Shown: one piece after another, positions 13,632-27,337 of the stretch
Numbering within the stretch: position 1 is the first letter of the stretch
Layout of the letters: each line of letters begins with the position of its first letter
Source of the DNA: Lingula anatina
Taxonomy: Eukaryota; Brachiopoda; Lingulata; Lingulida; Lingulidae
Direction: 5' to 3'
Assembly (NCBI RefSeq): GCF_001039355.2
Contig: NW_019774114.1
Span: 517,437 to 581,436 of the forward strand
Length of the DNA: 64,000 nucleotides
Program-made: the position numbers and the translations under genes
Notes under the pieces: model-generated
What the model was told of the DNA's origin: nothing
The model's database searches: none
Seen by the model: the letters and a program-made list of their open reading frames with translations, nothing else

Positions 13632-16600
13632 TCATTGACCCTCTCTGATTTCTTCCCCTTCCACACTTTCTGTATTCTGAGATACAATAATTGTCTCCTC
13701 ATCCATGGAGACCTCCACCAATTCCGTCTCCACCACCTCCTGGTCACCTGTGGTCACTACATCCTGACCCTCTGCTGGGTTGACTGCTATCAGAGTAGAG
13801 CCCCCACTGGACCCTGCAGTGGTCAGCATGACGCCGACACCCCCCGAGATCAGCTTCTGGTCCATGTGACTGGTCAGTATATGTAGGGCCAGGGAGTGCT
13901 GGTCAGGAAAGGTCTCCTGGCAGGTCTCACAGCCTAGGATAGTGGACGAGGGCTCTGAGGTCAGGTCCCCAGTGCTGGTGGTGGCCATGCTGGTCAGAAG
14001 TGAGGAACTGGCTAATGCTGCTGCAGGAGAATCTAAAATAAAACCCAGGAGAAGTAATGGAATGAGATATCTAATGTGTGCCTCACTGAATAATAACTAC
14101 AATGCCAGCTTGATGATATATTAATTTACAAGTGACCAAACATTTTATAAAAACATTGTCAACAATTGGTCCCTGTTATACCTTATGTTCCCATCTGCAG
14201 TAAACTCTGCCAACAATGTCAGTGTAAAGCTGACCTAAACATAGCATCTAAATCCAGCTAAAAAAAAAAGTACATGACATCTCATAGCCTGTAACTCACC
14301 ATGAGAAGTAGTCACAGTTTGTGTAACTTCTGTCATTGACAGGTTATCATTGCTGTGTTCTGCATGGTACTTGCGTATGTGTCTCTGCAGCTGGAACAGT
14401 GCCTTGAATATAGAGCCACAGAGGCCACACTCAAACTGCCTCTCATCATGCTGCATCTGGACGTGTGCTTCCAGGGCATGCTTCTGGGTGTAACCCTTCC
14501 CACAATGAATGCATGTGTATGGCTTCTCCACGTCATGTGTGCGCATGTGAACCTGGTCAAGAACGAGGGGTTAAAATAATAATAAACTATATCAAATGCA
14601 AGATTATGTCTCTAGTCAGGCTTGAAAGGTTAGCATTTTAGGGAAGCACATCACGTGACTTGTCTAAAACCACTGTTATTTGAATAAAACTGATACTTAT
14701 ATATAACATATGATACCTGGAAGAACTCAAAGTGACAAAGAATCATTTAGTGATGTAACTTACCCTCAGAGCTTCCTGCCTTTTACATGAAAATCCACAA
14801 ACATCACAGGAATGAGGCTTAGCATCAGAATGCCTCAACTTGTGGCGCTGAAAGTCAAAAGAAAGTGTATTTATTAAGCCACTTGCCTAGCCAAAACTTT
14901 AATTTTTCTTATTTATCACTTAACACTCTAATCTGACCAATAAAATTCAAATGCAACACTTAATCTTTTATCACATATTTAACATTTCTTATTTCAGCAT
15001 AATGCATTCAAATTCAACAGAGCATCTGGCCACGTATCAAACAGCGTCCCCTTACATCTAATGAAAATGCATTACTGTAATGGTTCTAATAAAATTGATT
15101 ACTGTCAATAAGTACTGGTTAATAGATACCACTGGGTTTTAATGAGCACAGTACAGACAAATGCAGTCAAGAGACAGATCTGATTACCTCCAAATGGACT
15201 TTTAACTTGAAAGACTTTCCACATACGTCACACTTAAATGGTCTCTCAGCAGAGTGGATAACACGCATATGGATTTGCCAGCTGAAACAATTGGTTTTAA
15301 ATACATAATTTAAAGCTAGTTGGCATAATTACTTTGTTTACATGAATCTTTTCTGGTTTTTTGTTTAAAAAAATTAAATAATTTCCCTTTGCAAAATAAT
15401 GCATTATTTCTAAATTATCCTTTTGTGTACTTTTGTGTAAATTTATAGTAAATGTTGAGCTGCTGAAAAAATTTCTGGACAAAGCTATTTCAAACTAGAG
15501 GATCAGAGAGGCGATACCGCCTCCGAATATTGTACCACCAGCTGGAGCAAGCGCATTCGTATAGACCCCCACATACACAAAATAAGGGGTGCAGCCACCA
15601 GTCTTGTGCTTGACAAGCTGTAAAAATGCAATCAACAAGAATTTTCAAAATATGCAAAAAATATATATAACTAAAAATGGTGCAATCAAAGTTAAGTTCA
15701 TTGTAAGGTAGGTCAAAGGTCAATTTCAAGGTCACAGTAAATTGCCAGTATATGACTTCCTATCCAACTTCAATAGTAACTATGGACCTATCTCTGCCAG
15801 TTTTGGAGATAAAAGGGAAGCAAAATTTGCAAAGTTCAGTTCATGGTGAAAAGTAGGTCAAAGGTCAATTTCAAGGTCACANCGCCGACACCCCCCGAGA
15901 TCAGCTTCTGGTCCATGTGACTGGTCAGTATATGTAGGGCCAGGGAGTGCTGGTCAGGAAAGGTCTCCTGGCAGGTCTCACAGCCCAGGATAGTGGACGA
16001 GGGCTCCGAGGTCAGGTCCCCAGTGCTGGTGGTGGCCATGCTGGTCAGGAGTGAGGAACTGGCTAATGCTGCTGCAGGAGAATCTAAAATAAAACCCAGG
16101 AGAAGTAATGGAATGAGATATCTAATGTGTGCCTCACTGAATAACAACTACAATGCCAGCTTGATGATATATTAATTTACAAGTGACCAAACATTTTATA
16201 AAAACACTGTCAACAATTGGTCCCTGTTATACCTTATGTTCCCATCTGCAGTAAACTCTGCCAACAACGTCAGTGTAAAGCTGACCTAAACATAGCATCT
16301 AAATCCAGCTAAAAAAAAAGTACATGACATCTCATAGCCTGTAACTCACCATGAGAAGTAGTCACAGTTTGTGTAACTTCTGTCATTGACAGGTTATCAT
16401 TGCTGTGTTCTGCATGGTATTTGCGTATGTGTCTCTGCAGCTGGAACAGTGCCTTGAATATAGAGCCACAGAGGCCACACTCAAACTGCCTCTCATCATG
16501 CTGCATCTGGACGTGTGCTTCCAGGGCATGCTTCTGGGTGTAACCCTTCCCACACTGAATGCATGTGTATGGCTTCTCCACGTCATGTGTGCGCATGTGA

Positions 16601-19600
16601 ACCTGGTCAAGAACGAGGGGTTAAAATAATAATAAACTATATCAAATGCAAGATTATGTCTCTAGTCAGGCTTGAAAGGTTAGCATTTTAGGGAAGCACA
16701 TCACGTGACTTGTCTAAAACCACTGTTATTTGAATAAAACTGATACTTATATATAACATATGATACCTGGAAGAACTCAAAGTGACAAAGAATCATTTAG
16801 TGATGTAACTTACCCTCAGAGCTTCCTGCCTTTTACATGAAAATCCACAAACATCACAGGCATGAGGCTTAGCATCAGAATGCCTCAACTTGTGGCGCTG
16901 AAAGTCAAAAGAAAGTGTATTTATTAAGCCACTTGCCTAGCCAAAACTTTAATTTTTCTTATTTATCACTTAACACTCTAATCTGACCAATAAAATTCAA
17001 ATGCAACACTTAATCTTTTATCACATATTTAACATTTCTTATTTCAGCATAATGCATTCAAATTCAACAGAGCATCTGGCCACGTATCAAACAGCATCCC
17101 CTTACATCTAATGAAAATGCATTACTGTAATGGTTCTAATAAAATTGATTACTGTCAATAAGTACTGGTTTATAGATACCACTGGGTTTAAATGAGCACA
17201 GTACAGACAAATGCAGTCAAGAGGCAGATCTGATTACCTCCAAATGGACTTTTAACTTGAAAGACTTTCCACATACGTCACACTTAAATGGTCTCTCAGC
17301 AGAGTGGATAACACGCATGTGGATTTGCCAGCTGAAACAATTGGTTTTAAATACATAATTTGAAGCTAGTTGGCATAATTACTTTGTTTACATGAATCTT
17401 TTCTGGTTTTTTGTTTAAAAAAATTAAATAATTTCCCTTTGCAAAATAATGCATTATTTCTAAATTATCCTTTTGTGTACTTTTGTGTAAATTTATAGTA
17501 AATGTTGAGCTGCTGAATAAATTTCTGGACAAAGCTATTTCAAATAAATGTAGATTTTCTTCCACCAGTGAAAACATGGGCACTATTTGTTTGAATATTT
17601 GTGTTTGTCCTTTACTTATGGTTTCGCTTGGGTTAATAGGGAGACATAAAAGTTTATCTTCTTTGTCAATTGCATAAAAAAATAAGCTGATACTTAAACA
17701 GCAGAGCAAATCAAGGGGCTGATATATGTTGTCACATCTAGCACAGCCCCATTCCCTCATGTAGTCTGTAAAGAGCCAGAATATTGGCCAGTTTAAGCAT
17801 CAGTTGAATTTTCAAACTATTGACAAAAGAACCTCTACATTTTTAGTAAATGCTATAGAGATTTTCAAATCTGTATATATTACCTTCCTTTGCTCTGTAA
17901 AACTTTATCACACATGTCACACTTGTAGCCATGAAATTCAGGGTCATGCAGCTTCTTGTGTGCCCTGATAAAGAAATCTTTGTATAAATATCTATAGTTA
18001 TAAGTACAGGCTCTAAAGTATCCCCTATGTGTAATAGGCCATCCAGTGATTAAATATGTCAGAAACCCAGACATAATGTACAGAAAGCACAAGGATAATT
18101 AATGAATCTTTGTATAACACTGACTCTTTAACATAACAAATACTTACATGAAGGAAGAGTGGCTTCCAATTTGTTTATCACAAATCTGGCAGTAGTATTC
18201 CGTAGTGTGGCAGCGAATATGCATGTTCAAACTCTCCTTTGTCTTGTAGAGCCGGTTACAGTACTGGCAATGGAATTATAAAAGGAGGTGAAATGTATAA
18301 AAAATTATTTGATGCATTATTAAATATATTGCAACACATCTGCAATAACTTTATGTACAAATCTGAATACATCAGTATAAGAGAATGAGCCATCATGTGC
18401 TTATTTGAAATATATGCAGGTGATATTTGGCCTTATCTTTAACATTTCTTGAAAACTTTAGACATAAGCTCTTGATGTCTGTGCTTAATATGTGCTTTAA
18501 CTGAGCAAAGGATAATTTAATGACGATTTTTTCATGGAAAATTCTGCAAGTATAATACAACACTTACAGGACAGGGAAGAGTCCGCTCGTTTACATGGGT
18601 CCTTTGATGACGGTTCAAGTCTGCTACCACTTTAAATGACTTGTCGCAAATATCACATTTGAACATGGAAGCTACATTTGAAAAAAAGAGATATTTGTAG
18701 TTTATCAATAAAAAATTTTAAAAATACACAATAACATTATTTCATCAATTATACTTATAATGTACATGTATGCTCCATAATTAATTGAACTACGATAGCC
18801 TGTGAAGCAATAATGTAGGTCCTTGTTAGAAGTGACAATTATACAAAAACTTACCCCCATCAATCTTTGTGTGCATCCGCTTGATGTGTTTACTGACATC
18901 ATCCTTATTGTTAAAAGCTTTGTCACAATGAGTGCATTGGTAATTGCGTTCATTTGTATGAGTATTGTAATGTCTTCTCAGCTGAAAGTTAATAAACATG
19001 AATCCTAGAAAAAGATCACCTGATCCCAGAAAAAAGGGTAGGGTGGAAAGCACATTGTGTTCAGCTACCACTGCAGTAATAAGACCAATTCCAGATAAAT
19101 AATGTTACTCACATTTGTTTTGATCTTGAACCGTCTGTGGCACAGGGTGCAGGCAAATGGGAGGTCGTCAGAGTGAGTCTTCTTGTGGAGATACAGAGAA
19201 CTGCGATGACGAGCTGTGAGAAGAGAAAAACATCCTGCGGTAATCTTTTCAATGTGCAAAAATTATCAAACTTTCAGATACATAATTTTAAAATCACAAA
19301 GTTATATTTCTATGTGGTATTTGTGGTGCTTTTACTGCATAGAAAGGAACTAGTGAATAGTTTGTTTTTTAATTTTGTTGCTTGCACCAAAAAGGAATAT
19401 TCTAATTTTAAGAAAATAATAAATACAGTATCTGTTAAATTCACAATTTTCTTAAGAAAAATTTCACATTCAGTAGCGAAAGAAACACTTATTTATATCT
19501 TCTTAAATCAATCTATGTTTGTATACTTGGTTCTTTATATGACTCCAACATTACTGTTTACTATCAACCTACTGCAAAAAGTTCTGGTGACAAAAAGAAC

Positions 19601-22573
19601 AAGAACAGACTTACTTGAATAGTTGCAAATGTCACAACTGAAGAGTTTCACATCTTTATGTTCATTCAACATGTGATCACATGCTTCTGTTTTGGTGTGA
19701 TTAACTTTACTGCATAGCTTACATTCCCACAATTGGTTAATACCATCTCCAGCTAAAAATACAACAGCAGAGTCACTAATCTATGAAATTGTTGTGCTAT
19801 ATGCAGTAAAACAATAAAAACAAAATGAACTGCTTTATTTGGCAAATTACTGAACATAATGTATTATATATACTCAAAATCCCCAAAAACAATTTTTTGT
19901 GATAGCAACTTAAGTGCTACTTTTTCAAATACTTACAAATTACTTGAAAAAAATAATAAACTGGAGGATCAGAGAGGCGATACCGCCTCCGGATATTGTA
20001 CCACCAGCTGGAGTAAGCACATTCGGATGGAAGCCCAAAAAAAAAAAAAAACACCACCACCACCAGTCTTGTGCTTGACAGGCTCTATAAAATGCAATAA
20101 ACAAGAGTTCTCAAAATATGCAAAAAAACATCTGTAAAAATGGTCCAATCAAGTGGTTTTTCCAATTGACCTATATTTTCCTAGCATTGATCACTTCTGT
20201 GATTTTCTAGACAATNGGGAGAGAGAGAGAGAAAGAGAATTTCTAAATTTTGGACTGGGCAGAATGATCCACAAAATGTTTAACATATTACCAGGTTTAA
20301 GCAGGAAATGAGGTAATAAGTCATTTTCTATATGTGATGAAAGTTTATCCCTGCGCTTCATCTTTATCTTGGCCTTCTGCGCTCTCTCCATGGCAGAGAT
20401 CAGCTCTTCCTCTTCAGTTGTCAAACGGGTCTTCTTATTTAACGATGTTGCCTCCCCATTCACATCCTCTACGTCTGTTCCAGACCCCAAAGTATCTTCT
20501 CCTGCAGTTTGCAGATCAGTTTCTGCTTGCTTCTCAGTTCTAAATCATGAGATAATTTTCAACAGATGACATAGTAAAATACTTATAAATTGCTTTCTGC
20601 AAAATGTAATATAGATCTCTTCAACCCCCATTCCCATACTCTCTCTTCTGCTATGTGGTAAGATGAAAATTATATTTTATCTTCATGCACATTCCTAGAC
20701 TTGCTTGAAGACATTTACTGTTACTTACAAAATACCAAATACATGATTTATTTTTAAAAAAATCAATTAGCAAAAACTCACTGCAATTGCTTCTTGATGT
20801 AGTCCACGGTTCTTCTATTTGTCTTCTTTGCCCCTACCAGCTTTGTTTCTTTGCCCCTACTTGATACATCTTGTCCTAACAAAATATTTTTTAATAAATT
20901 CACTGACAGTAAATGGTTTAATATCAAGTTAAACCTAGTCAGTTTCTGAGTTATTTAACATATTTTATTGCTATATGAACATACACTAAGATGTACAGCA
21001 TCATGACACTGATATCTGACTTACCCTCTATGTGTACTCTCTGGATGTGGTTTCTCAGAGTTTTACTCTCATGAAATGCCATGTTACATTGTGGACACTC
21101 AAAATCTCTCACATCAAGGTGGTACTTCATGTGCATCTTCAGCTGAAATCAAATTGACCTATTTGAACATTTGCTGACAGGTGCATTTTGTTTCAAATAT
21201 TTAAATGGATAATGATTAAAAGGTAAATGTTATCTCCACATCAGACATCTAAAAAACTTTGTTTTATCATCAAATTACCTTCTGCTTATAGCGAAAGTCT
21301 TTTCCACATACATCACATGAATAAGGCTTGACAGTTGAGTGGGAGGCAAGGTGGTTCACTACTCCGACCTTCAGTTCAGCTAAAAAATATTAAAGTCAAA
21401 TAAATTTTCTTTGTTTATTCTAAACTTGTTTTAATTTACAATTAATGTTAATAATTCAAAGGCAAAAAATTCTAATAGAAGTTCAAGCAAATTACAGTTA
21501 AATTATATGTAATAGGAAAAAAATGTAAATAATTTACACTGAGGGCAGCATCCCAGATGTATTAACTATGTATGGAATGATGTTTCCATCTGAATTCAGC
21601 ACCCTTCAATACAGCTGGGGTTATATTACTCAAGAACTGGGGTAATATATCCTACATAGCTTCCACATGCAGGATTACCACATTTTGCTTATGTGCCACA
21701 TTACAGTTTTGCCTTTAATGACAAATGACTTCAAAAGAAAGTTGTCCTACCTGTAAAGTCACATTTAGGGCACTTCCAAGGTTCAAACCCCCCATGTTCT
21801 TCTCTAAGATGTGCTATCATTGTTTTCTTCATGGGGGAGGTGAAGTCACACTGCTTGCAGGAATGCATTTTAGTTCCAAGAATACCTGGTTTATCTGCAA
21901 GAAATAGACATTTTTATAAGTTTTTGGCTCACTATTATTCAATGAAAAAAATAATAATAATGAAAAGAAAAATAACTGAAAGTTCATGCAAATTACAGTT
22001 GTTATCAACACTTTACTCTTGTAATATCCTACTTTTCAAATATCTACTTTCGAAGAGTTTTCTCACCTTCGGCATTGGTGTAAACAACTTCACTGTAGTC
22101 TTCATACTTTGCCACTGGTTTTAATGACTTAATCAGCTCTTCTATCTCTGGGTCACTGCGGACAGGCTCTGGATCAAAATCTAATTTGACGTCTAAAAGT
22201 AAAGATATATAATATATATATCAGAAAATACTTGTCAATCTATATGCTTTGTTGGATATCTTTAAAGACATCCTACATTCTAAGATACCCTGCATTATTT
22301 TTTAATAATCTTTATGTAAAAACATAAAAATGTGAACCAAATCATGTGCCCAGATTTTTCATTAATGAAGATTATTTGTTAACAAAAAGAAATCTTCAAA
22401 GTAGTTTACAATCATTATTACAAAACCTGTAAATCAGGTAGGGGTCACCTCATAAAACCCACAGAAAATGCAGTGTAACAAACAAAAACTGCCGTAACAA
22501 CCTGAAACAATTTCTGGAAAACAGTAACCAAAAAAAGGTCTAAGTACTACCCAACTCCCCCCCCCAAAACAAA

Positions 22574-22645
<72 letters not shown>

Positions 22646-25016
22646 TTTCACCAGTAGCAATGAATATAGTCACCTTCTTGTTGTTCTTCTTCCTGTTGTT
22701 CTTCTGGTTCATTAACCAACTCCACCAGGATTTTATCATCATGCTCAGAATCTGCAATCAGTCGGAATGTGTAAGAAATCTTTGGTTCTGGTTTCACAGG
22801 CTTTTCACCCTCTTTCACAATGTTTCTACTTGCCTCTGCTGAGCTACTGCCTGGCTCTGGGAATTGAGAAAAATAAATAAATACAGTAAGTGAAACATAT
22901 TTGCAAACAAAATGACACTAACTGAAAACTACAAAAACTTACTTTGACTACCAACTTTGATATATTCTCAGTCTGAAATTAACAATGATAGTATATTTCA
23001 CATACATACCAGGCGGAACAATACAATACAATACAATAAAGTTTTTTTTCTGTCTGATAGAGTGAAAGTACAAACATTAGTTAAGTAGCTATTCACCCAC
23101 AGAAATAAATTAAATAATGATACAACTGTACACTGTTTACTACCTCTATTTCTGACTACTTCTAGTGATTAAAATTACAACAGTAATTTGTAGTTGGCAT
23201 AGTATGATACATGATTGTTTAACTTAACATTAAGGCATCATTAGAAGTATGAAATTAATCCCTGCCTCACAAATCAGCGGCTTATTAACAGGGACTGACC
23301 TGGTGTGGATTCTGGGGCAACACTGTCTACAAGTAGAACATTGGACCTAGGAGTGCCCTTATCATCATCCTGCTGCAAAGTGGGCAAAGGATCAGGCACA
23401 AGGCTGCTTTCTTCTGCAGAAGAGGTACTCTGGACAGCTGGTTGGGCATCTTCACCAGCAGAGAGTTCTATGACCTGTACTTTCTTTGGTGGTGAGGAGA
23501 GGGCAGAGTCTGATGCAACACCTTTAGGCTCTGTGATCTTGTATACCACTAATGTTCTCTTTCTGCCTGGAGCTTCTGGACCGTCTTCTCCTGCACTACC
23601 AGCTGCAGTGGTGCCATCTTTTGTCACATTTTGAGATACTATGGAGAGACCTTTTGTCATATTTTGTGATGCTGTGGTGACTTCCTCTGGTGCATCACTT
23701 GCTGACTTATCTCCCAAGTCAGATGCAGTCCTTTCACCCTCACTTTCTCCTGTAGTCCCCTCCGATACCCTCCTTTTTTTGTTAGACAAGACATTTTTAC
23801 TTGGCTGCAGAGTGGGCAGATCCACATCTTCACCACTCTTTCTCTGAGACCTTGTCCTGGTCACTCTACCAGAAGGCTTCACCACAGGTTTGACAACGGG
23901 TGTGTCTGAAGTCTTGGATTCCTTTGCCACTGAATCTGATTGTGCCTGGGCTGATCTTCCACTTTTTCTGGTAGATGTAATCTCCTTTGCCTCTTGATTT
24001 CCTGTACTCCTGGGAGATTTAGCTCTTGTAGATATTGATGCAGGTTGCTTAGCTAGGACAGGGGACTTGGGAGATGCTGAGAACGGGGATACTGATGACA
24101 AACCTGCACTTCTACCTCTTCTTGGAGAAGCATTACCCCTTCCTGATCCCAGCACTTTAGCTTGTCCATGTGCAGGACTACTCCTTGTCTGCCGGACTGA
24201 GTCACTAGCAGCTTGAGTAATCTTGTTTGTGGTTGGCGATGTTTGTGCCTTTGTTGGAGAGTCTGGTACTGCTGCAGTCTTTCGACCCTTCTCTCCAACT
24301 CCCAAAAGCTCATGTGCAGTCTTGACATTTCTTTGCCTGGAACTTCTTCTAGTGGAGAACTGGTTTTGTTCTGCTGAAATTTGAGGGTTAAAATATAATA
24401 ATCCATATAATTTTGAAACTAATGAAGGGTCTTGTCCTAGAGACAGCCAAATTATCTCTTTTATAATTAAATATAATAATCTCAATAATATTTTAGAATG
24501 AATATCACTGCAATCGGTAATCTAATAAGGTATTTTACCACTTCATTAAAGCTACATGCAGCAGGATAATACTATAAATTTAAGTAAAATACTTTGTGAA
24601 ACCATTTGGTGCTGACCTGCTACTGCAGTGCCACAACTGGAACAAAACTTCCCATCCTTACATCCTGTACAGCATTCCTGTCCAAAAAAAAACATCAAAC
24701 TGTATATGTGAAATATTCTTCGTGTAAAATTTTCACAATGGTTTCTAAAGGTGAGGGATAAATTAACAAGAAAATTATAAAATGCTTTTTGTATTCAGAA
24801 CGAAAGGCCATTACCAATTTTCAATTTATGATTAAAATTTACAGGTATTGAATAATGTTTAGTGTTCTCTCAGACCTTAACATCTGTTGTCTTTAGGTTG
24901 TCTGATGGCGTTGTCTCCTCTGTAACTTTTGAGCCACAGTTTGGGCAGAACTTGAAGGAAGAATCCAGGTGAAATCCACACACCTTTCCATCAGTGCCCT
25001 TTTGTTGACACTTCAT
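13632..25016 (-). CDS. Poly-C2H2 zinc finger protein with N-terminal double zinc ribbon (20 exons)
   Basis: Minus-strand coding exons from the ATG at 25016: 25016-24876, 24677-24617, 24373-23300, 22856-22674, 22192-22067, 21894-21751, 21379-21279, 21142-21025, 20875-20782, 20539-20292, 19752-19615, 19213-19113, 18981-18855, 18671-18568, 18263-18148, 17964-17884, 17331-17238, 16897-16814, 16602-16350, then the final exon 14032-13632. They total 3789 nt, or 1262 residues, with consistent phase throughout. Residues 1-67 hold two zinc ribbons (CQ..VCGF..CPNCGSK and CCTGC..CSSCG), like double-zinc-ribbon modules. Residues 68-425 are a Ser/Pro/Lys/Arg-rich disordered region in one 1074-nt exon. An acidic region follows. 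I count 17 C2H2 fingers, most split by introns inside the finger: four at about 530-650, twelve at about 768-1115 after a basic, coiled-looking linker, and one isolated finger near 1165. The tail is acidic. It is likely a nuclear DNA-binding regulator; no orthologue recognised. The last four exons occur a second time (see repeats), so this model crosses an assembly join. Confidence 0.8.
13832..15494. repeat. Copy A of a 1.66-kb near-identical duplication (3' exons of the zinc finger gene)
   Basis: This segment matches 15883-17544 base for base, except for about 17 differences that I counted (about 1 percent) and one A in a homopolymer. It contains alternative copies of four coding exons: 15281-15188, 14847-14764, 14552-14300 and the start of 14032-13632. 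All keep open frames and splice sites. The coding changes seen are one Gln/His in the exon with two fingers and one Ala/Ser in the preceding exon; others are silent. The copy ends where a dispersed repeat begins at 15495. Confidence 0.9.
15495..15881. repeat. Dispersed repeat family R1, copy 1
   Basis: It opens with gaggatcagagaggcgatac and shares about 200 bp with 19961-20215, including ccaccagctggag and accagtcttgtgcttgaca. Its 3' half has two internal copies of the word taggtcaaaggtcaatttca about 140 bp apart. No coding capacity. It resembles a SINE or other non-autonomous element, but I see no clear pol III box A/B pair. Confidence 0.7.
15882..15882. other. Single N: contig join
   Basis: An ambiguous base sits exactly between the end of a dispersed repeat and the truncated start of copy B. 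Together with the near-identical flanks, this marks two overlapping contigs that were abutted but not merged. Confidence 0.85.
15883..17544. repeat. Copy B of the 1.66-kb duplication, starts abruptly after an N
   Basis: The partner of 13832-15494. It begins in the middle of the final coding exon, directly after the single N at 15882. That exon (16083 leftwards) is therefore cut off, without a donor or stop. Splicing from the two-finger exon here into copy A's first exon would break phase, because one phase-1 end would meet a phase-2 start. Serial use of both copies is therefore unlikely. Confidence 0.9.
19961..20215. repeat. Dispersed repeat family R1, copy 2
   Basis: Same family and orientation as 15495-15881, interrupted by an A-run and a CACCAC run. 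It ends directly at the N at 20216, so this copy also borders an assembly join. It lies in the intron between the exons 20539-20292 and 19752-19615 of the zinc finger gene. Confidence 0.75.
20216..20216. other. Single N: probable contig join in an intron
   Basis: This follows repeat R1 copy 2 and precedes a GA-rich run. Phase across the intron is conserved (both sides phase 1), so no coding exon need be missing, but some intron sequence may be absent. Confidence 0.7.
22573..22642. repeat. (AC)n microsatellite
   Basis: A run of about 70 bp of AC dinucleotides with one AA interruption lies immediately 3' (on the minus strand) of the zinc finger gene exon 22856-22674. Confidence 0.95.
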
Positions 25017-25375
25017 CTTCAGGATGAAATTTACTGAAGTAGAGAACTGCTTGATAATTAATCTAGCTCTTTTTAAAGCAAAGTAAAAGCCGAGGTGATT
25101 AGCATATCAAGTGTTTAGACTTGTTTTGACAAAGGGTATTAAATAAAAAGGTGCTCAAACATTTGGATGTTATCACCTTGTCTACCACATCAACGTGAGC
25201 AAGAGAGAGAAAAGGAGAGAGTGAGAGAGAGGAAGTGATTGAGTGAGTTTATGGCATTGTTTAAATATTGAATACCTTTAAGTCGTTGATTCAAAATTCC
25301 TGCTTCAAAGCCCTACAGTATTATGGTTGATCGGCGGCAAGATATCTCAATTTTCAACACCACCAAGATTACCGA

Positions 25376-25383
25376 CGCCATTT
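25376..25383 (+). promoter_or_regulatory. YY1-like word upstream of the zinc finger gene
   Basis: CGCCATTT lies about 360 bp upstream of the start codon at 25016 (gene on the minus strand), in a locally more GC-rich stretch. YY1 sites of this kind often sit at transcription starts of TATA-less genes. Supported only by the motif match and its position. Confidence 0.35.
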
Positions 25384-25799
25384 CCCTCCCATTTTGTGCG
25401 ACTGCGTAGTAATCTGTGATGTGAGTGTGAATATGGAACATTGTACTACAAAAGTTATAGCTTTGTTTAAGGTTTACAGAAGACATATCTAGAGTTGATG
25501 TATAGATATAATTAACACTACCATTTGCATTAATATTACATGATATATTAATTGAACTAAATTGTCCTCGCCCATGCGTACGATAATCAGTGGGTAATTC
25601 GGTGCTGACCTATGGCTGCAAGTTAGCCTACCATTGCAAAGTGTCTGTCGTGTATTCACTCCTTGAAAACAATGCATTTTATATCATTTTAACTGATGCA
25701 TGTATTTTATTTGAAAGCTTGATTATAGTAAATTTTAATATTTGAAGGTTTGTTTTGATAATTTCAGGATTTTATAAATATCATTAGTTTCCACTACTG

Positions 25800-25813
25800 C
25801 TAGTAGGTGGCGC
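25800..25813 (+). promoter_or_regulatory. CTCF-like motif, + orientation
   Basis: CTAGTAGGTGGCGC fits the 14-base core CCASYAGRKGGCRS with one mismatch at the second base. It lies between the zinc finger gene and the duplicated caspase locus. Confidence 0.35.
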
Positions 25814-27337
25814 AGCGATCTAAGGTGCAACAAAAATCTCCGCTAGCAAAAATGTAAAACCGAATGTAGAATCTGCAAGGAATAATTTTTGTTTAAATCA
25901 CCGCATTTGCAGTCGGACAATTCCAAAATGACAAGGGAAGGGATGAAGGTGGTGGGTGGGGTACCATCTGATATCAGGGGCTTCTAAAATAGTAAACGAA
26001 ATTAAGATATCAGTGATACAATAATTTTGTAACATAGCCTACACCGGTAGCCTACTAGCTCACCCTGGCTGTGGTTACTTTAAATAATGCATCTGTCTTT
26101 GTGTTGATTTAAAACAAACCCCCGAAAATATAAAATATCGGCAATTTCTCGTTGCAATGTGTAAGCGGAGGCAACTCAAAGCTTTTATCGTCAATTTACC
26201 ACCTGTCTATTATGAGGTGAGATAGCAATCGGTAGGCCTGTGGTGCGTAACTTTATCCCTGAACGAGATTTTGTCACGAAAATTAGCAGTTGAATACCAG
26301 TGTATGGGTTACAGTCCGTGCCGTCATTTTGGTTTAAAAGTTTTTGTTTTGGAGTTATGAGCCCCTAGCTACATGTTTTCATTTAACGGCATTATAAAGG
26401 CATTATTTTGCTTTATCAACAATAATACTCTCTAAAAAAACGCTGAGAGGGTTTTGGAGTACTAAATCGTGTCATTAAATCGGCTTGAAAACGGTGACCG
26501 AGGGTGCTCAGGTTAAAAAAAATTGAGATACCGATTTTCAGTTTCTACCCCCAAATCGCAATTATGACGTCACCCGTAAGATGACATTAATTTAAAGGTA
26601 CATACGAACTGAGCATCGGTGGAGCGTGGATTCCCAGTAACACATGTAAAACACTTCTACTGGATTCTTATATGACTCAAATAAATTCGACATGCCAAGG
26701 GATAAACTGAATAGATCACTCGATCAGCCATAAAAGACCTTTAGACTGCTCCTTTCTTAAAATTTTTGGTTGTAAATTTAAGACATACAGCTTAGAATGC
26801 CAGCAGAAAAATCCGTTCAAACATCATTTTCGGGTAAAATTAAGCAATGCCTTTTGGTAATTCCATTAGTTATACTACTTGAACCTATATGCTGGCATTT
26901 GGTTGGTTTTTGTGACAAAAAATTGACTTTGTATGCATCTTTAATCACTGACCAATGGAAATCTATCTATTACCGAAAAGACTGTACGGCAGTAAATTAG
27001 CAGTTTTGGGCGAGGGGTGACAATATCCTTTAAGTTAACTTGTCTTTATAAGGTAAAATAGATCTCCTCCAGTTAAAACAGCATTTTCGTCCCTGTTTGC
27101 TTTAAACTTATTAGTGTTGTCAAGGACGGTTGGGTCGGTGCCGACCCGCCGTGCCCCCCCCTTCCCCTATCGCAAAAAACGCCAACCCATAAGAACAGTT
27201 GGAAAGGGGTTACTGGCAAAAGCACCTTCTTCGGATTTAAAACGGAAAACTATTTTATAGAATTTAAAAGCTCCGGAACTTTTACAAAGTAGGCCTAATA
27301 AGGCAGTGATGGGATTGAGAGCGAAAAGAACCTTATA

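Noticed and set aside
13942-16175. Repeated + strand 60-codon frames (13942-14124 and 15993-16175)
   Set aside because: They are antisense shadows of the last zinc finger gene exon and appear twice only because that exon is duplicated.
22434-22757. 107-codon minus-strand frame with a Val/Cys run
   Set aside because: It is the AC microsatellite read through. Only the part from 22674 is coding, in the zinc finger gene and in a different frame.
26565-26572. Perfect CRE palindrome TGACGTCA
   Set aside because: It is isolated, more than 1.5 kb from any gene start and an 8-base match is expected by chance now and then in 64 kb; mentioned only within the intergenic entry.
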